A stretch of 64,000 nt of DNA from Candidatus Amarobacillus elongatus (GCA_016703545.1 JADJBX010000002.1:434001-498000), one strand, 5' to 3'; shown: positions 1 through 9,431, counted from the first letter of the stretch. Program-made: numbers and translations. Notes: generated by a model not told the origin, from the letters alone.

Positions 1-66
1 CCAGGCAAACGGTCCGTAACCCGGCGGAAATCAACGCAGGACACGATGGTTTCCGGGAGGCCAACG

Positions 67-839
67 ATGACCGTCTACCGTTCCATTCGGGTGCAGATCA
101 CGGACCGGCCGGGCGCGCTTTTCGCGATCACGGCCGCCCTCGCCGCGCACGGTGTCGACATTGTCCGGCTCGACGTCATCTCGTCCGACGGCACGATCGT
201 TGTCGATGACCTCTTCCTGGGCGCACCTTCGGCGGCAGCCATCGGCGATGCCTGCGCCAGCTTCCCGGCGACGCGACCGTGCGCACCTTCGAAGACACGG
301 CCGGTGACCCCGTGCTTGAAATGGGGTCCGGGCTCCATCGCGCCGCCACCGCGCCCTCCGTCCAGGACGCCCGTGATGCCGCCATCGAGGCCGCGCGCCA
401 CCTCCTTCGTGCGGACATCGCGGTGCTCCTCCGCGCCGCGGAGGGCGGTTCCATGAGCATCGCCGCGGGCCCGGCCAACCTTCCCGCCATCGCCGCCGGC
501 GACCCCTTCGCTCCGCGTTGGGTGCTGCAGCACGCCACCGCCGCCGCCTTTCCCGCGCACGAAGGCTGGGCGCCGCCGGGCTTTCACCGCGCGCTTGGGG
601 CCGCGTGGGTCGCGATCGCACCTTCGTGGCCGCTCGATTTGCTGGTCGTGGTCCGGCACCTGAGCATCCCCTTCCATGCTGGCGAGCTGGAGCGGCTGTC
701 CACATTCGCAAGCGGCGCCGGCGCGATCCTCGCGCTGCGCGGTGACCGGCCACCCGTGGCCTCCATTCCCGCCGAGTTCGTCGACGTTCTGCCGCCCCGC
801 GCCGTGACACTGGGCCAGCGCATCGCCATCGCCCGCTAA
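67..839 (+). CDS. ACT-domain protein with GAF-like C-terminal region (one frameshift)
   Basis: The N-terminal 60 residues form an ACT-type ligand-binding fold, with ITDRPGALFAITAALAAHGV matching the ACT signature. The remaining ~170 residues look like a GAF-type sensory domain (hydrophobic strands around LLVVVRHLSIPF). The start at 67 follows a good GGGAGG ribosome site at 55-60. The two halves lie in different frames. Restoring one C near position 246 (GCCTGCGCC to GCCCTGCGCC) gives a continuous product of about 257 residues. ACT domains usually sense amino acids; ACT plus GAF suggests a small cytoplasmic sensor, but no output domain is present. Function unknown. Confidence 0.6.
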
Positions 840-874
840 CCGGTCCTCGCTGGAGCACGGCCTATCGCCGGGGC

Positions 875-880
875 TATAAC
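875..880 (+). promoter_or_regulatory. Putative -10 element (TATAAC)
   Basis: GCTATAAC in the 200-bp gap before the flotillin-like gene is the best sigma-A-type -10 match there. No convincing -35 is seen. It is inferred to drive the small ORF and flotillin-like gene downstream. Confidence 0.35.
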
Positions 881-907
881 GGGCGATTCTCCTAGAGAAG
901 AACCCGC

Positions 908-1042
908 ATGGATTCGCAACCTCTGGACGAATATCGTTATTGTGATCGGCATCCGGGCGCAAAGGCAGCTGCTCAGGGCGTCCAGCCGGGCCCACCGCGG
1001 ACGGGGTCAACCGCACCGATGAAACCCCACGGAGAACAATGA
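908..1042 (+). CDS. Small ORF, possible zinc-finger remnant
   Basis: A 44-codon ORF whose TGA overlaps the ATG of the next gene (ATGA). It begins MDSQPLDEYRYCDRHPGAK. The YCDRHPG segment resembles the start of the short CxxHP zinc finger found at the N-terminus of many membrane proteins, but the following Cys pairs are absent. It is either a real small translationally coupled leader peptide, a frameshifted finger, or chance. Low certainty. Confidence 0.25.
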   Translation: MDSQPLDEYRYCDRHPGAKAAAQGVQPGPPRTGSTAPMKPHGEQ

Positions 1043-3066
1043 TTCCCTTGCTCATCCTCTTCGGCGGCGCGCTGGTCGTGCTCGTCGTCCTCGTCGTGTT
1101 CGGCGACATGCTCGTCAACATCGGCGGTCAGCAGGTCGGCATCATGGAGCGCCGCTACTTCGGCCGCGGCCTCCCCGAAGGCCGCGTCGTTGCCCTGCGT
1201 GGTGAAGTCGGCTTCCAGGCGGGTGTCCTCTCCCCGGGCCTGCACGTCCTCGTGCCCTTCCTCTTCCGCGTCCAGAAGACGCCCATGATCGTGGTGGGCG
1301 AAGAGGAGGTTGGTCTCGTCGAGTCCATCGATGGCCTGCCGCTCGACCCCGGCCGCATCTTCGCGCGGCGCGTAACCGGCCACGATTCGTTCCAGGACGG
1401 CGAGGCGTTCATCCGCAACGCCGGGCAGAAGGGCCCGCAGACGGACATCCTGCCGCCGGGCCAGTACCGCATCAATACCTACCTCTTCCGGGTGCGCATC
1501 GAATCGGCGCTCATTGTCGCGGCGAACAACATCGGCATTGTTACCGCGCGCGACGGCGTCGCCATGGAGCCGGGCCGCCTCCTTGCCCGCCAGGTCGATG
1601 GCCACAAGTCGTTCCAGGACGGCGAGGCCTTCGTCGCCGCCGGCGGGCAGCGCGGCCCGCAAATCGAGCTCGTGCTCCCCGGCCGCTATCGCCTCAACAC
1701 CGACATGTTCGCCGTTGAGATCCGCCCCGCCACCGTCGTGCAGGCGAACCAGGTGGGCCTCGTGACGGCGAAGGACGGCGCCCCCCTGCCCGTGGGCGAA
1801 CTGGTCGCCGTGAACATCGAAGGACATAACGACTTCCAGGACGCCAGCAGCTTCCTTCGCAACGGCGGCCAGCGCGGTCCTCAGTACGACCTCCTGAAGC
1901 CGGGCACCTACTACATCAACCCGCTCATGTTCGATGTGAAGCTCGACCAGGTCGCTGTCGTCCAGCGCGGCGAGGTCGCCGTGCTCGTTTCGAACGTGGG
2001 CAAGGAGCCGGCGCAGATCCCCCAGGAAGAGCGGCTCGCCCCCGCGACCGAGCGGTACGTCGTCCCGAGCGGCTTCCGTGGCATCCAGGCCGAAGTCGCC
2101 GGTCCCGGCGTCTATTACCTGAACCGCTGGGCGTACATCGCGTACATCATCCCCACGACCAACCTCACGGTGGACTGGGCCGATGAGACTCCCATCGCCG
2201 ATTCCGGCATTGTCCCCGGCGAGCAGCGCGTCCAGCTGTTCAACCCGCTCGCCGTCATCAGCCGCGACGGCTTCGAAATGAAGGTGAGCGTGAAGGTGAT
2301 CATGCGCGTCCGGCCAGACCAGGCGCCGCTCATGGTCGCGAAAATCGGCTCCGTCCAGAACCTGATCGACCACGTGGTCCATCCTATGGTCGACTCCTCG
2401 TTCCGCAACCAGGCGTCGTCGACCGAGGCGATGGCGTTCATGCAGGACCGCGCCATCGAACAGGAGAAGGCCGAGGACCGCGCCCGCGAGGAGCTCGAGA
2501 AGTACCACGTCGAGTGCGTCCGCGTCCTGATCTCGCAGATCATCCTCCCCAAGGAGCTGATGGACATCCAGACGCGGCGCGTCATCGCCGCGCAGCAGCA
2601 GGCGATGTTCATCGAGCAGCAGAAAGCGGAGAAGGAGCGCATTGGCACCGAGAACACCCGCGCGCAGGCTGACCAGCAGATCAACCTCGTGACCGCGCAG
2701 ATCGGAGTGCAGGTGGCCGAGCAGACCCGCCAGAAGACGATCATCGAAGCCGAGGGCCGCGCTCGGGCCGTCGAACTGGAAGGCGACGCCGAAGGTAAGA
2801 AGATTCTCGCGATCGGCAAGGCCACGGCCGAGGCCTACACGGAGCAGGTCGATGCCGTTGGGCAGCTGAACCTCGCGGGCATCGAGGTGACAAAGTCCAT
2901 CGCCGGCGCTGGCCTCAAGATCACCCCCGACATCCTCGTTGGCGGCGGTGCGGACGCGGGCGGCGCCAACGTTTTTAGCGCCTTCATCGCCCAGATGCTC
3001 GGCGAGCGCCGGAATGGCGGCAGCGCCACGAACGGTAACGGTAACGGCAACGGTCACCAGCCCTGA
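1039..3066 (+). CDS. Flotillin-like SPFH-domain membrane protein with internal repeats
   Basis: A 675-residue protein. One N-terminal membrane helix (about residues 2-22) is followed by three tandem repeats of about 73 residues (111-185, 186-258, 259-330). Each carries FQD, GGQ/AGQ-x-GPQ, LxPGxYxxN and a GxVxxxDG turn. Then come an SPFH/band-7 domain and a long charged, Gln/Glu/Ala-rich coiled coil (about 470-610) typical of flotillins. A Gly/Asn-rich tail ends the protein. Flotillins scaffold membrane microdomains. The extended repeat region before the SPFH domain is unusual; bacterial flotillins are generally around 500 residues. It is followed by a strong terminator and convergent with the cyclophilin gene. 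Confidence 0.85.
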   Translation: MIPLLILFGGALVVLVVLVVFGDMLVNIGGQQVGIMERRYFGRGLPEGRVVALRGEVGFQAGVLSPGLHVLVPFLFRVQKTPMIVVGEEEVGLVESIDGLPLDPGRIFARRVTGHDSFQDGEAFIRNAGQKGPQTDILPPGQYRINTYLFRVRIESALIVAANNIGIVTARDGVAMEPGRLLARQVDGHKSFQDGEAFVAAGGQRGPQIELVLPGRYRLNTDMFAVEIRPATVVQANQVGLVTAKDGAPLPVGELVAVNIEGHNDFQDASSFLRNGGQRGPQYDLLKPGTYYINPLMFDVKLDQVAVVQRGEVAVLVSNVGKEPAQIPQEERLAPATERYVVPSGFRGIQAEVAGPGVYYLNRWAYIAYIIPTTNLTVDWADETPIADSGIVPGEQRVQLFNPLAVISRDGFEMKVSVKVIMRVRPDQAPLMVAKIGSVQNLIDHVVHPMVDSSFRNQASSTEAMAFMQDRAIEQEKAEDRAREELEKYHVECVRVLISQIILPKELMDIQTRRVIAAQQQAMFIEQQKAEKERIGTENTRAQADQQINLVTAQIGVQVAEQTRQKTIIEAEGRARAVELEGDAEGKKILAIGKATAEAYTEQVDAVGQLNLAGIEVTKSIAGAGLKITPDILVGGGADAGGANVFSAFIAQMLGERRNGGSATNGNGNGNGHQP

Positions 3067-3092
3067 CCCACTGGCCCCGGCTCGCGCACGAA

Positions 3093-3120
3093 GAAAGGCC
3101 CCCGGGAACGGGGGCCTTTC
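3093..3120. terminator. Bidirectional intrinsic terminator
   Basis: A perfect 11-bp stem, GAAAGGCCCCC (3093-3103) and GGGGGCCTTTC (3110-3120), with a 6-nt loop, lies between two convergent genes. Confidence 0.85.
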
Positions 3121-3142
3121 GCGTTGTCGCCGCCGGCCGGGG

Positions 3143-3959
3143 CTACTGCCCCTGCGGCGTCTCCACGATGGTCACGGACTGGATCTTGTCGCCCTGCTTG
3201 ATCTGGTTGACGACGTCCATGCCCTTGGTCACCTGCCCGAAGGGGTAGAACCGCTTCTGGTTCGGCGCATCCTGGTCGAGGCTGGGGTTGTCCTTCAAGT
3301 TGATGAAGAACTGGCTGCCGAACTTCGTGGACCCGGCCGCGCGCGCCATCGAGACGTACCCCTGCAGGTTCTTGAATTCGTTCGCTTCCTGTTCGGTCTC
3401 GAACCCGGGGCCACCGCCGCCCGTGCCCGTCGGGTCGCCGCCCTGCACGACGAAGTCGGCCACCACGCGGTGGAAGCTGATGTTGTCGAAGTACTTCTTC
3501 TGCGCGAGGAACACGAACGCGTTCACCGTGTTCGGGCTCTTGTCGTCGAACAGCTTGATGGTGATTTCGCCCTTGTCCGTCTTCAGAACGGCCGAGTAAT
3601 CCTTCGCCGCCGCGTCGATGACCTTGTCCGCCGCCGTGAACTTCTTCGGGTCCGGCGTCGCCGTGGGCGTCGGGGTGGCGTTGGGGTCGGGGGTTGCCGT
3701 GGGGGTCACGGGCGTGGGCGTGGGCAGGTCGGAATCGACCTGGTTGGACCCGTTCGAGCTCGCGAAGATCGCCGCGAACAGGCCGCCGATCATGATCACG
3801 GCGCCCACCACCCAGAAGGCGGTGCTGTTCTGCATCAGGTTCATGGGGGAACGGCGGCTTCATCTTCTCCGCCGTGTGCTCACCACCGAGGGTGTAGGTC
3901 TTCTTCCGCGGCGCCTGCTGACGCAGGTGCTGCTGATCTCGTCGCTGTCGCTTGGCCAA
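3143..3959 (-). CDS. Membrane-anchored cyclophilin-type peptidyl-prolyl isomerase (one frameshift)
   Basis: The C-terminal ~165 residues are a cyclophilin domain (FHRVVADFVVQGGDPTGTGGGG, FGQVTKGMDVV), catalysing Xaa-Pro isomerisation. It is preceded by one transmembrane helix (FWVVGAVIMIGGLFAAIFA) and a Pro/Thr-rich linker with TPT repeats, placing the enzyme outside the membrane. A basic cytoplasmic N-terminus (AKRQRRDQQ) lies upstream in another frame. A C5 tract near 3841-3845 should be C4 to join it. The TTG start at 3959 follows a GAGGAA ribosome site. An internal ATG at 3844 is an alternative. It probably assists folding of exported proteins. Confidence 0.85.
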
Positions 3960-4057
3960 TGTGGGATTCCTCGTTCGCGTGGCTCGATCCGGCACACGCC
4001 TGTCCGGCCAGTATACGAATGGCCGATCTGACGGCAAAACGCCCCGGAAACCCGCGG

Positions 4058-5600
4058 TTAGGCGTACCCGAGCTTCGCCAGTTCGAAGCGCGTCACCTCG
4101 CGGTCATCCCACGGCTGCGCCTCGCGCCCGTAGATGATGGACTGCTCGTGACCCTTCCCAAGGATGACGACCATGTCGCCGGGGCCGGCCTTGCGCAGCG
4201 CCGCCTCGATCGCTTCACGGCGGTCCTCCACTTCGATGAAGTCCTCACCGCGAGTGCGCCCGGCCCCCTCCGCGTGCCGGCCGATCTCCCGCACGATCTC
4301 GCCCGGGTCCTCGGATCGCGGGTCCTCGTTCGTGAACACGGCGAAGTCCGCCCCGGCGGCTGCCGCGCGCCCCACCCCGAAGCGCCGCCCGGGGTCGCGT
4401 TCGCCCGCCGCCCCCACCACGACGATAAGCCGGTTCCGGGTGACGTCCCGCAGCACTTCCAGCACCTTGCGGACGGCGTCGCCGGTGTGGGCGTAGTCCA
4501 CGATCACGTCGAACGGCTGGCCACACGCCACGCGCTCCATCCGGCCGGGGACACCGGGGCATTCACCCAGCCCCCGGACGACCTGCTGGAGCTGCAGACC
4601 CGCGGCCAACCCCGCCGAAGCAGCCGCGAGCGCGTTCGACACGTTGAACAGCGCGGGCAGGCGGATGCGCGCCTCCGCCATCCCCCAGCGCGTGACCAGG
4701 CGGAAGTCCGTCCCATCCGCCCGCAGCGTCACGTTCCGCGCGAGCACGTCGGCGTCGCGCGCCTCCAGCCCGTACTGCATGGTCCGTGCCTTCGTGCTGC
4801 GCGTCAGCATGAAGTTCGCCGAGGGGTCGTCCGCGTTCGCAATGGCGACCTTCTCGATGCCCTTGTCCGCCGTCCGGTCCAGGGCCGCGAAGAGCATCCC
4901 CTTCGCCTCGCGGTACGCCTCGAACGTCTTGTGGAAGTCCAGGTGGTCCCCGGTGATGTTCGTGAGCACGGCGATGTCGTACTCAACGTCGTCGAGGCGG
5001 TGAAGTGCCAGCCCGTGGCTCGTCGATTCCACCACCGCGAAGTCGCAGCCCGCGTCGGCCATGCGCCGCAGCAGCCGCTGCACCTCCGGCGCCTCCGGCG
5101 TCGTCATGCGTCCGGAGACGTGGCCGCTCTCGCCCGGCAGGTAGGTGTCGACCGTTCCCAGCCGCCCCACGCGCGCGCCCGATGCCTCGAGGACGCTCGT
5201 GACGAGATGCCCGGTTGTCGTCTTGCCGTCGGTGCCGGTGATGCCGATGACGGTCATCTCGCGCGAGGGGTACCCCTCGAACCACGCCGCCGCCTTCGAA
5301 AGCGCCGCGCGCGTGTCGTCCACCGCCACCACGGCGACATTCCCCGGCAGCGCGCTCCACGATGCCGCACGGTCGCGCTGGACCACCACGGCGGGAGCGC
5401 CCGATTGAATCGCGGCGGGAAGGAACCCGTGGCCGTCGGCGCTGAAGCCGGGACGGCCACGAAGAGCGTGCCGCTCTCCACGCGCGCCGCGAGTCGTGCT
5501 CGACCCCGGCGACCACCGCCCCGGCGTCGCCACGGACCAGTTTCGCGCCCGCGAGGGCCTCAACGAGGACGCTACCGTTCGCGCTTCGGACACTGGCCAC
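4058..5600 (-). CDS. murE: UDP-N-acetylmuramoyl-tripeptide synthetase MurE (two frameshifts)
   Basis: A Mur ligase adding the third stem-peptide residue to UDP-MurNAc-L-Ala-D-Glu in peptidoglycan synthesis. It shows the ATP-binding ITGTDGKTTT loop, NITGDHLDFHKTFEAYREAK (carbamylated-Lys region), DYAHTGDAVRKVLEVL and the C-terminal GKGHEQ segment. The motif that selects meso-diaminopimelate in other MurE enzymes (DNPR) reads EDPR here, so the third amino acid is uncertain. The N-terminal ~50 residues are split over three frames by shifts near 5450 and 5490. The GTG at 5600 is the likely start. The summed length, about 514 residues, is normal. Confidence 0.9.
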
Positions 5601-5668
5601 CTCCGCCGCGGACCTGTTCCGTCCGCTTCGTCATGGTAGCCGAGGGTGCCGCTCCCCGGTACCTTCGC

Positions 5669-6244
5669 TCACTCCCCGGCGGCCACGCGCCACAGGTCGA
5701 GGAAGTTCGTCAGCATCCGCGCCGTCGCGCCCCAGATGAGGTCGTCCTGCCACTGGTACGCCGGCATCTCGCGGTGCACGCCGTTCACGAGCCGCCGGTC
5801 GGGGACGTACGTATCCGGGTGGCGCAGGTGGTCCACCGGCACCTCCAGCAGGTACGCGACCTCGTCGTCGCTAAACGTCCATTCGTACGGGTAGTGCGAA
5901 AGCCACCCCACGTACGGGGTCACGGCGAAGTTGCTGATGGTCTTGATGTCGTCGAGCTGCCCGAGGATGTCGATGTGGTCCGGGTGGACGCCAATCTCCT
6001 CGTGCGTCTCGCGCACTGCGGTGCGGATCAGGTCACCCTCGTCCTCGGGGTCCTGCCCTCCGCCGGGGAAGCTGATCTGGCCCTTGTGCGCGTCCACGCG
6101 GTCGGTCCGCTTCTGGAACACCACGTGATGCCGCCCGTTGTGTTCGTACACAAGCACGAGCACGGCCGCCGGCCACAGCGAGTCGTCGCGCTCAATCCCT
6201 TGCGGTTCGTAGCCGGCCAGTGTCTTTCGAAGCTGCTCACGCAT
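5669..6244 (-). CDS. Nudix hydrolase, CoA pyrophosphatase type
   Basis: 191 residues with a complete Nudix box (GGGQDPEDEGDLIRTAVRE followed by THEEIGV), which binds the divalent metals that cleave nucleoside diphosphate linkages. The preceding QKRTDRVDAHKGQISFPGG matches the CoA-pyrophosphatase (NudL/YeaB) subgroup, which splits CoA or acyl-CoA into 4'-phosphopantetheine and ADP. The ATG overlaps the TAA of the upstream gene by one base (TAATG), so translation is coupled. Together with the two genes upstream it forms a three-gene unit possibly concerned with acyl-CoA turnover. Confidence 0.85.
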   Translation of the reverse strand: MREQLRKTLAGYEPQGIERDDSLWPAAVLVLVYEHNGRHHVVFQKRTDRVDAHKGQISFPGGGQDPEDEGDLIRTAVRETHEEIGVHPDHIDILGQLDDIKTISNFAVTPYVGWLSHYPYEWTFSDDEVAYLLEVPVDHLRHPDTYVPDRRLVNGVHREMPAYQWQDDLIWGATARMLTNFLDLWRVAAGE

Positions 6245-6690
6245 TAGACCCGCGCCTCCACGTGCCGCCGCCGCGTCGATTCGCGCAGCTCCTCCCAGAT
6301 TCGTTCCTCCATCGCGCGTGCCTCCTCGCCCGGTGTTTCCTCAATCGCCGCGTGAACCTCCACCAGTATGGCGCGAAGGCGGTCGTTGATGGCCTGGAGC
6401 GTGCTGACCCGCAGGTCAGGTGGTGTCGCCGCGTTCGCAGCCTCCCCGGCGCGCACGGCGAGGGAGGCGTCCGGGAGCACCGCCGCGGCGTCGGACAGGA
6501 TCGCCGCCACGGCCGCATTCTCCACCGACAGCCGGTCCGCGATGCGGTCGAACTCCGTCGCCACCACCCGGAGCAGGACGGCCGAAAGCCCCGCCAGCTG
6601 CTGCCCGAACGGCGTCCGGATCTCCGGCGCCACCCTCGTCATGAGCGCCACCGCCACCCCGTTCAACACCCGTCCGGCGTCCGGCCTCAT
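6244..6690 (-). CDS. Hypothetical helical protein between APH-like kinase and Nudix genes
   Basis: 148 residues, rich in Ala, Arg and Glu and predicted to be almost all helical. No recognised catalytic motif. The ATG at 6690 overlaps the TGA of the upstream kinase gene (ATGA) and its own TAA overlaps the Nudix ATG, so it is firmly embedded in a co-translated unit. A small unrelated-looking partner next to APH/ACAD10-type kinases is common in acyl-CoA gene neighbourhoods (family knowledge). Its role is unknown. Confidence 0.7.
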   Translation of the reverse strand: MRPDAGRVLNGVAVALMTRVAPEIRTPFGQQLAGLSAVLLRVVATEFDRIADRLSVENAAVAAILSDAAAVLPDASLAVRAGEAANAATPPDLRVSTLQAINDRLRAILVEVHAAIEETPGEEARAMEERIWEELRESTRRRHVEARV

Positions 6691-7706
6691 CCCGCCCTCC
6701 CCAGCGATTCCAGCAGCGCCTCGTCCTCGGCGTTGATGAGTGTGTACGACACCATCGGCAGGATGAGCTCGTCCGTGCGGCCCTCCTGGAACGACTTCGT
6801 GCCCGTCAGCCAGATCCCCTGCGCTTTCACGTTCGAGAACACCGACCACCAGTGCAGTGCGTCGCGGTCCACCCGGTGCCCGCTCGCCTCCTCGTACACG
6901 GCGATCGCCTCCGCTTCGTCGATGATGCCGCCCTTGCGGCCGTCGCGCGCCCACTCCCAATCCTTCATGAACCCCCACGCGAGGTCCTCGATCGGATCGC
7001 CGAGGTGCGCCATCTCCCAGTCGACCACGGCACGGATACGCCCCTCGCGGTGGTACAGGATGTTGCCCACGCGGTAGTCGCCGTGGACCACGGTGACGCG
7101 GGCGGGCGGGGGCGGCGGGTTGCGGCGCAGCCAGCGGATCCCGGCCCGCGCGATCGGCTGCGGGCTCAGTTCGTTGGCATCAATCACCGCTTCCCACAGG
7201 TCCAGTTCACGCTTCCAGCACGCATCGGGCGCCGGTGCTTCGGACACGGCCTCGAGGCCGCTCCCGCGCCATTCGAACGCGTGGATCTCCGCGAGGATCT
7301 CGTACATGTGCCGCGCGATCTTCGGCCGCGCCTCATCCCACGCCGGCTCCTGGATCCGCCGCGTGTTGGACTCGATCTCGGCGATGCGGTCCATGATGAA
7401 GAACGTGCCGTCCAGGTGGCTCGCGTCGTGCTCAATCCACCGCATCCCCGGGACCGGCACCTTCGAATCCGCGAACGCGCTGTAGTAGGCGAATTCGACT
7501 TCGCGGTTCGATTCCAGCAGGCTTGCCGGCGGATCGCGGCGCAGAATGAACTCGTGCGCCCGGCGCTCGCCGCCCTCGCGCCACGTCGCCTTGAACATCC
7601 AGGTCTCGCGGCTGGCGCCCCCGGGGATGCGGTACAGGTGCGAAACGCGGACCTCTTCGGCGCTCGCCATCCGGCTCGCAAGGTACGCGGCAATCCGTTC
7701 TTCCAT
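6687..7706 (-). CDS. Phosphotransferase of the aminoglycoside phosphotransferase/ACAD10-like family
   Basis: 339 residues with kinase-like APH fold signatures: the catalytic-loop VVHGDYRVGNILY (Asp of HGD and downstream Asn) and the metal-binding VVDWEMAHLGDPIEDLAW. The N-lobe carries a Gly-rich YRIPGGASRETWMF. Relatives are related to the kinase half of ACAD10 and act on small hydroxy-compounds or acyl-CoA derivatives rather than antibiotics. It is the first gene of the unit 7706 to 5669 and the next gene overlaps it by 4 bases. Substrate unknown; I do not call it a resistance gene. Confidence 0.85.
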   Translation of the reverse strand: MEERIAAYLASRMASAEEVRVSHLYRIPGGASRETWMFKATWREGGERRAHEFILRRDPPASLLESNREVEFAYYSAFADSKVPVPGMRWIEHDASHLDGTFFIMDRIAEIESNTRRIQEPAWDEARPKIARHMYEILAEIHAFEWRGSGLEAVSEAPAPDACWKRELDLWEAVIDANELSPQPIARAGIRWLRRNPPPPPARVTVVHGDYRVGNILYHREGRIRAVVDWEMAHLGDPIEDLAWGFMKDWEWARDGRKGGIIDEAEAIAVYEEASGHRVDRDALHWWSVFSNVKAQGIWLTGTKSFQEGRTDELILPMVSYTLINAEDEALLESLGRAG

Positions 7707-7755
7707 GCGGCCGAACTCTACGCGCCGTGTCCGCGGTGGGCGAATCGTTCGCCGC

Positions 7756-8349
7756 TTAGAGCGTGCCCTTCGTACTGGGGATGTCGCCGCCCCGGCGGGG
7801 GTCGATGCGCGTCGCCGCGTCCAGCGCGCGGGCGAGCGCCTTGAACGCCGCCTCCGCCTTGTGGTGGTCGTTCACGCCCTCGATCACCTTCACGTGGATC
7901 GAGGCCTTGAGCGCGAACGCGAATGACTCCAGGAAGTGCTTCAGCAGATCCCCGGGAAATCCGCCAAGATCCCGCCCCAGCAGCTTCAGGTCGATCACCG
8001 CGTACGGCCGGCCGCTCAGGTCCACGGCCGCGAACGCCAGCGCCTCGTCCAGCGGCATGTACGCCGACCCCGCGCGCACCAGCCCGGCCTTGTTCCCAAG
8101 TGCCAGCGCGAACGCCTCGCCGAGGGCGATGCCGCAGTCCTCGATTGTGTGGTGCTGGTCGATGTGCAGGTCGCCGGTCGCCCGCACCTCCAGGTCGAAC
8201 ACGCCGTGCTTCGCGATGTGGCTCAGCATGTGGTCGAACATGCCCACACCGGTCTCGGTGACGAACGTGCCGGACCCGTCCAGGTTCACGCTGATGTCGA
8301 TCGTCGTCTCGGCCGTGCGCCGTTCGATGCTCGCCTTGCGGTCGCTCAT
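7756..8349 (-). CDS. hisB: Imidazoleglycerol-phosphate dehydratase
   Basis: 197 residues, monofunctional IGP dehydratase, the seventh step of histidine biosynthesis, producing imidazole acetol phosphate. The paired manganese-binding histidine motifs are intact (DQHHTIEDCGIALG and NDHHKAEAAFKALARAL), as is DHMLSHIAKHG near the N-terminus. The ATG at 8349 overlaps the hisC stop (ATGA). It is the last gene of the his operon in this window; hisA, hisH, hisF and hisI are not present here. Confidence 0.95.
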   Translation of the reverse strand: MSDRKASIERRTAETTIDISVNLDGSGTFVTETGVGMFDHMLSHIAKHGVFDLEVRATGDLHIDQHHTIEDCGIALGEAFALALGNKAGLVRAGSAYMPLDEALAFAAVDLSGRPYAVIDLKLLGRDLGGFPGDLLKHFLESFAFALKASIHVKVIEGVNDHHKAEAAFKALARALDAATRIDPRRGGDIPSTKGTL

Positions 8350-9431
8350 GCTGGCTCCAGGTGGTGCAGCGCCGCCACCAGCCGGTCGGTGTCTTCCGGC
8401 CGGCCCGCGCTGATTCGAATGTAGTTGTGGAGGTCCGGCCGGTTGTAGTAGCGGACGAGGACGCCCTGCCGCCGCAGCCCATCGCGCACGTCCAGCGCGC
8501 TCCGGCCCAGCACCTCGAAGAGGACGAAGTTCGCTTCCGAAGGCAGCGGCCGGAGCCAGCCCGTCTGCGCGAGCAGGCGTGCCATCCGGTCGCGCTCGGC
8601 GACGATCGAACGGACCATCTCCTGGATCTGGCCGCGATGTTCGATGGCCGCGCGGGCCGCGACATCGGCGGCGATGTTCACGTTGTACGGCTGCTTGATC
8701 GCCATCATCCGCAGCGCGAGATCCGGGTGGCAGAGCGCGTACCCGACGCGAAGACCGGCCAGCGCCGCCCACTTGCTGAAGGTCCGCAGGATGACGAGGT
8801 TCCCGAACTTCGCGAGCTTGCCCGTCGCGGTGCGGCCCCCGAACTCGATGTACGCCTCGTCCACGACGATCAGCGCGTCGAGCTGGCACAGCGCGTCCAC
8901 CTGCTCGGGCGTCAGCGCATTCCCCGTGGGGTTGTTCGGCGATGTCAGGAACACCACGCGCGCGCCGTCCTCGACCGCACGCGCGATGCCCTCGATGTCG
9001 GGGGCGAAGCCGCCATCCCGCGGCACTTCGATCACCCGCGAGCGGTTCACCTGCGCCAGGAACTGGTACATCCCGAACGTGGGGGTCACGTTGACCACCG
9101 CGTCGGGCATCGTCAACCGCAGGACGATGTCGATGAGCTCATCCGCTCCCGTCCCCGCGACCACCTGCTCGGGCGCCACGCCCGCGTATCCCGCGATCGC
9201 CTCGCGCAGCGCGGCCTGCCCCGGGTCGGGGTAGATGTGCAGGTCCGCCTGCTCGATCGCCGCCCGGATCTCGGGCAGCGGGCCGTACAGGTTCTCGTTC
9301 GCATCCAGCTTCACGAGCCGGTCGATGGGCACGCCGATCTCGGCCGCCAGCACATCGAGCGGCTTGACCGGCGCGTACTCCTCGAGGTCGTCGAAGTCCG
9401 CCCGCAGGTACCGGAGTGGCGTGGACTGCAT
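8346..9431 (-). CDS. hisC: Histidinol-phosphate aminotransferase
   Basis: 361 residues, PLP-dependent fold type I aminotransferase converting imidazole acetol phosphate and glutamate to histidinol phosphate. It carries the substrate-binding LDANENLYGP, the SPNNPTGN loop, DEAYIEF and the PLP-lysine region RTFSKWAALAGLRVGYA. The ATG at 9431 shares one base with the hisD stop (TGATG) and its own stop overlaps hisB, indicating translational coupling through the operon. Confidence 0.95.
   Translation of the reverse strand: MQSTPLRYLRADFDDLEEYAPVKPLDVLAAEIGVPIDRLVKLDANENLYGPLPEIRAAIEQADLHIYPDPGQAALREAIAGYAGVAPEQVVAGTGADELIDIVLRLTMPDAVVNVTPTFGMYQFLAQVNRSRVIEVPRDGGFAPDIEGIARAVEDGARVVFLTSPNNPTGNALTPEQVDALCQLDALIVVDEAYIEFGGRTATGKLAKFGNLVILRTFSKWAALAGLRVGYALCHPDLALRMMAIKQPYNVNIAADVAARAAIEHRGQIQEMVRSIVAERDRMARLLAQTGWLRPLPSEANFVLFEVLGRSALDVRDGLRRQGVLVRYYNRPDLHNYIRISAGRPEDTDRLVAALHHLEPA

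Noticed and set aside
973..3057. A 694-codon minus-strand ORF opposite the flotillin-like gene
   Set aside because: Shadow of the plus-strand gene; its apparent repeats only mirror the real internal repeats.
2939..6247. A 1102-codon plus-strand ORF
   Set aside because: It is antisense to MurE, cyclophilin and Nudix genes with clear motifs; it exists only because stops are rare in very GC-rich DNA.
6687..7706. Aminoglycoside resistance gene
   Set aside because: The fold is APH-like, but sequence style and neighbours match the ACAD10-related kinase branch linked to acyl-CoA metabolism.
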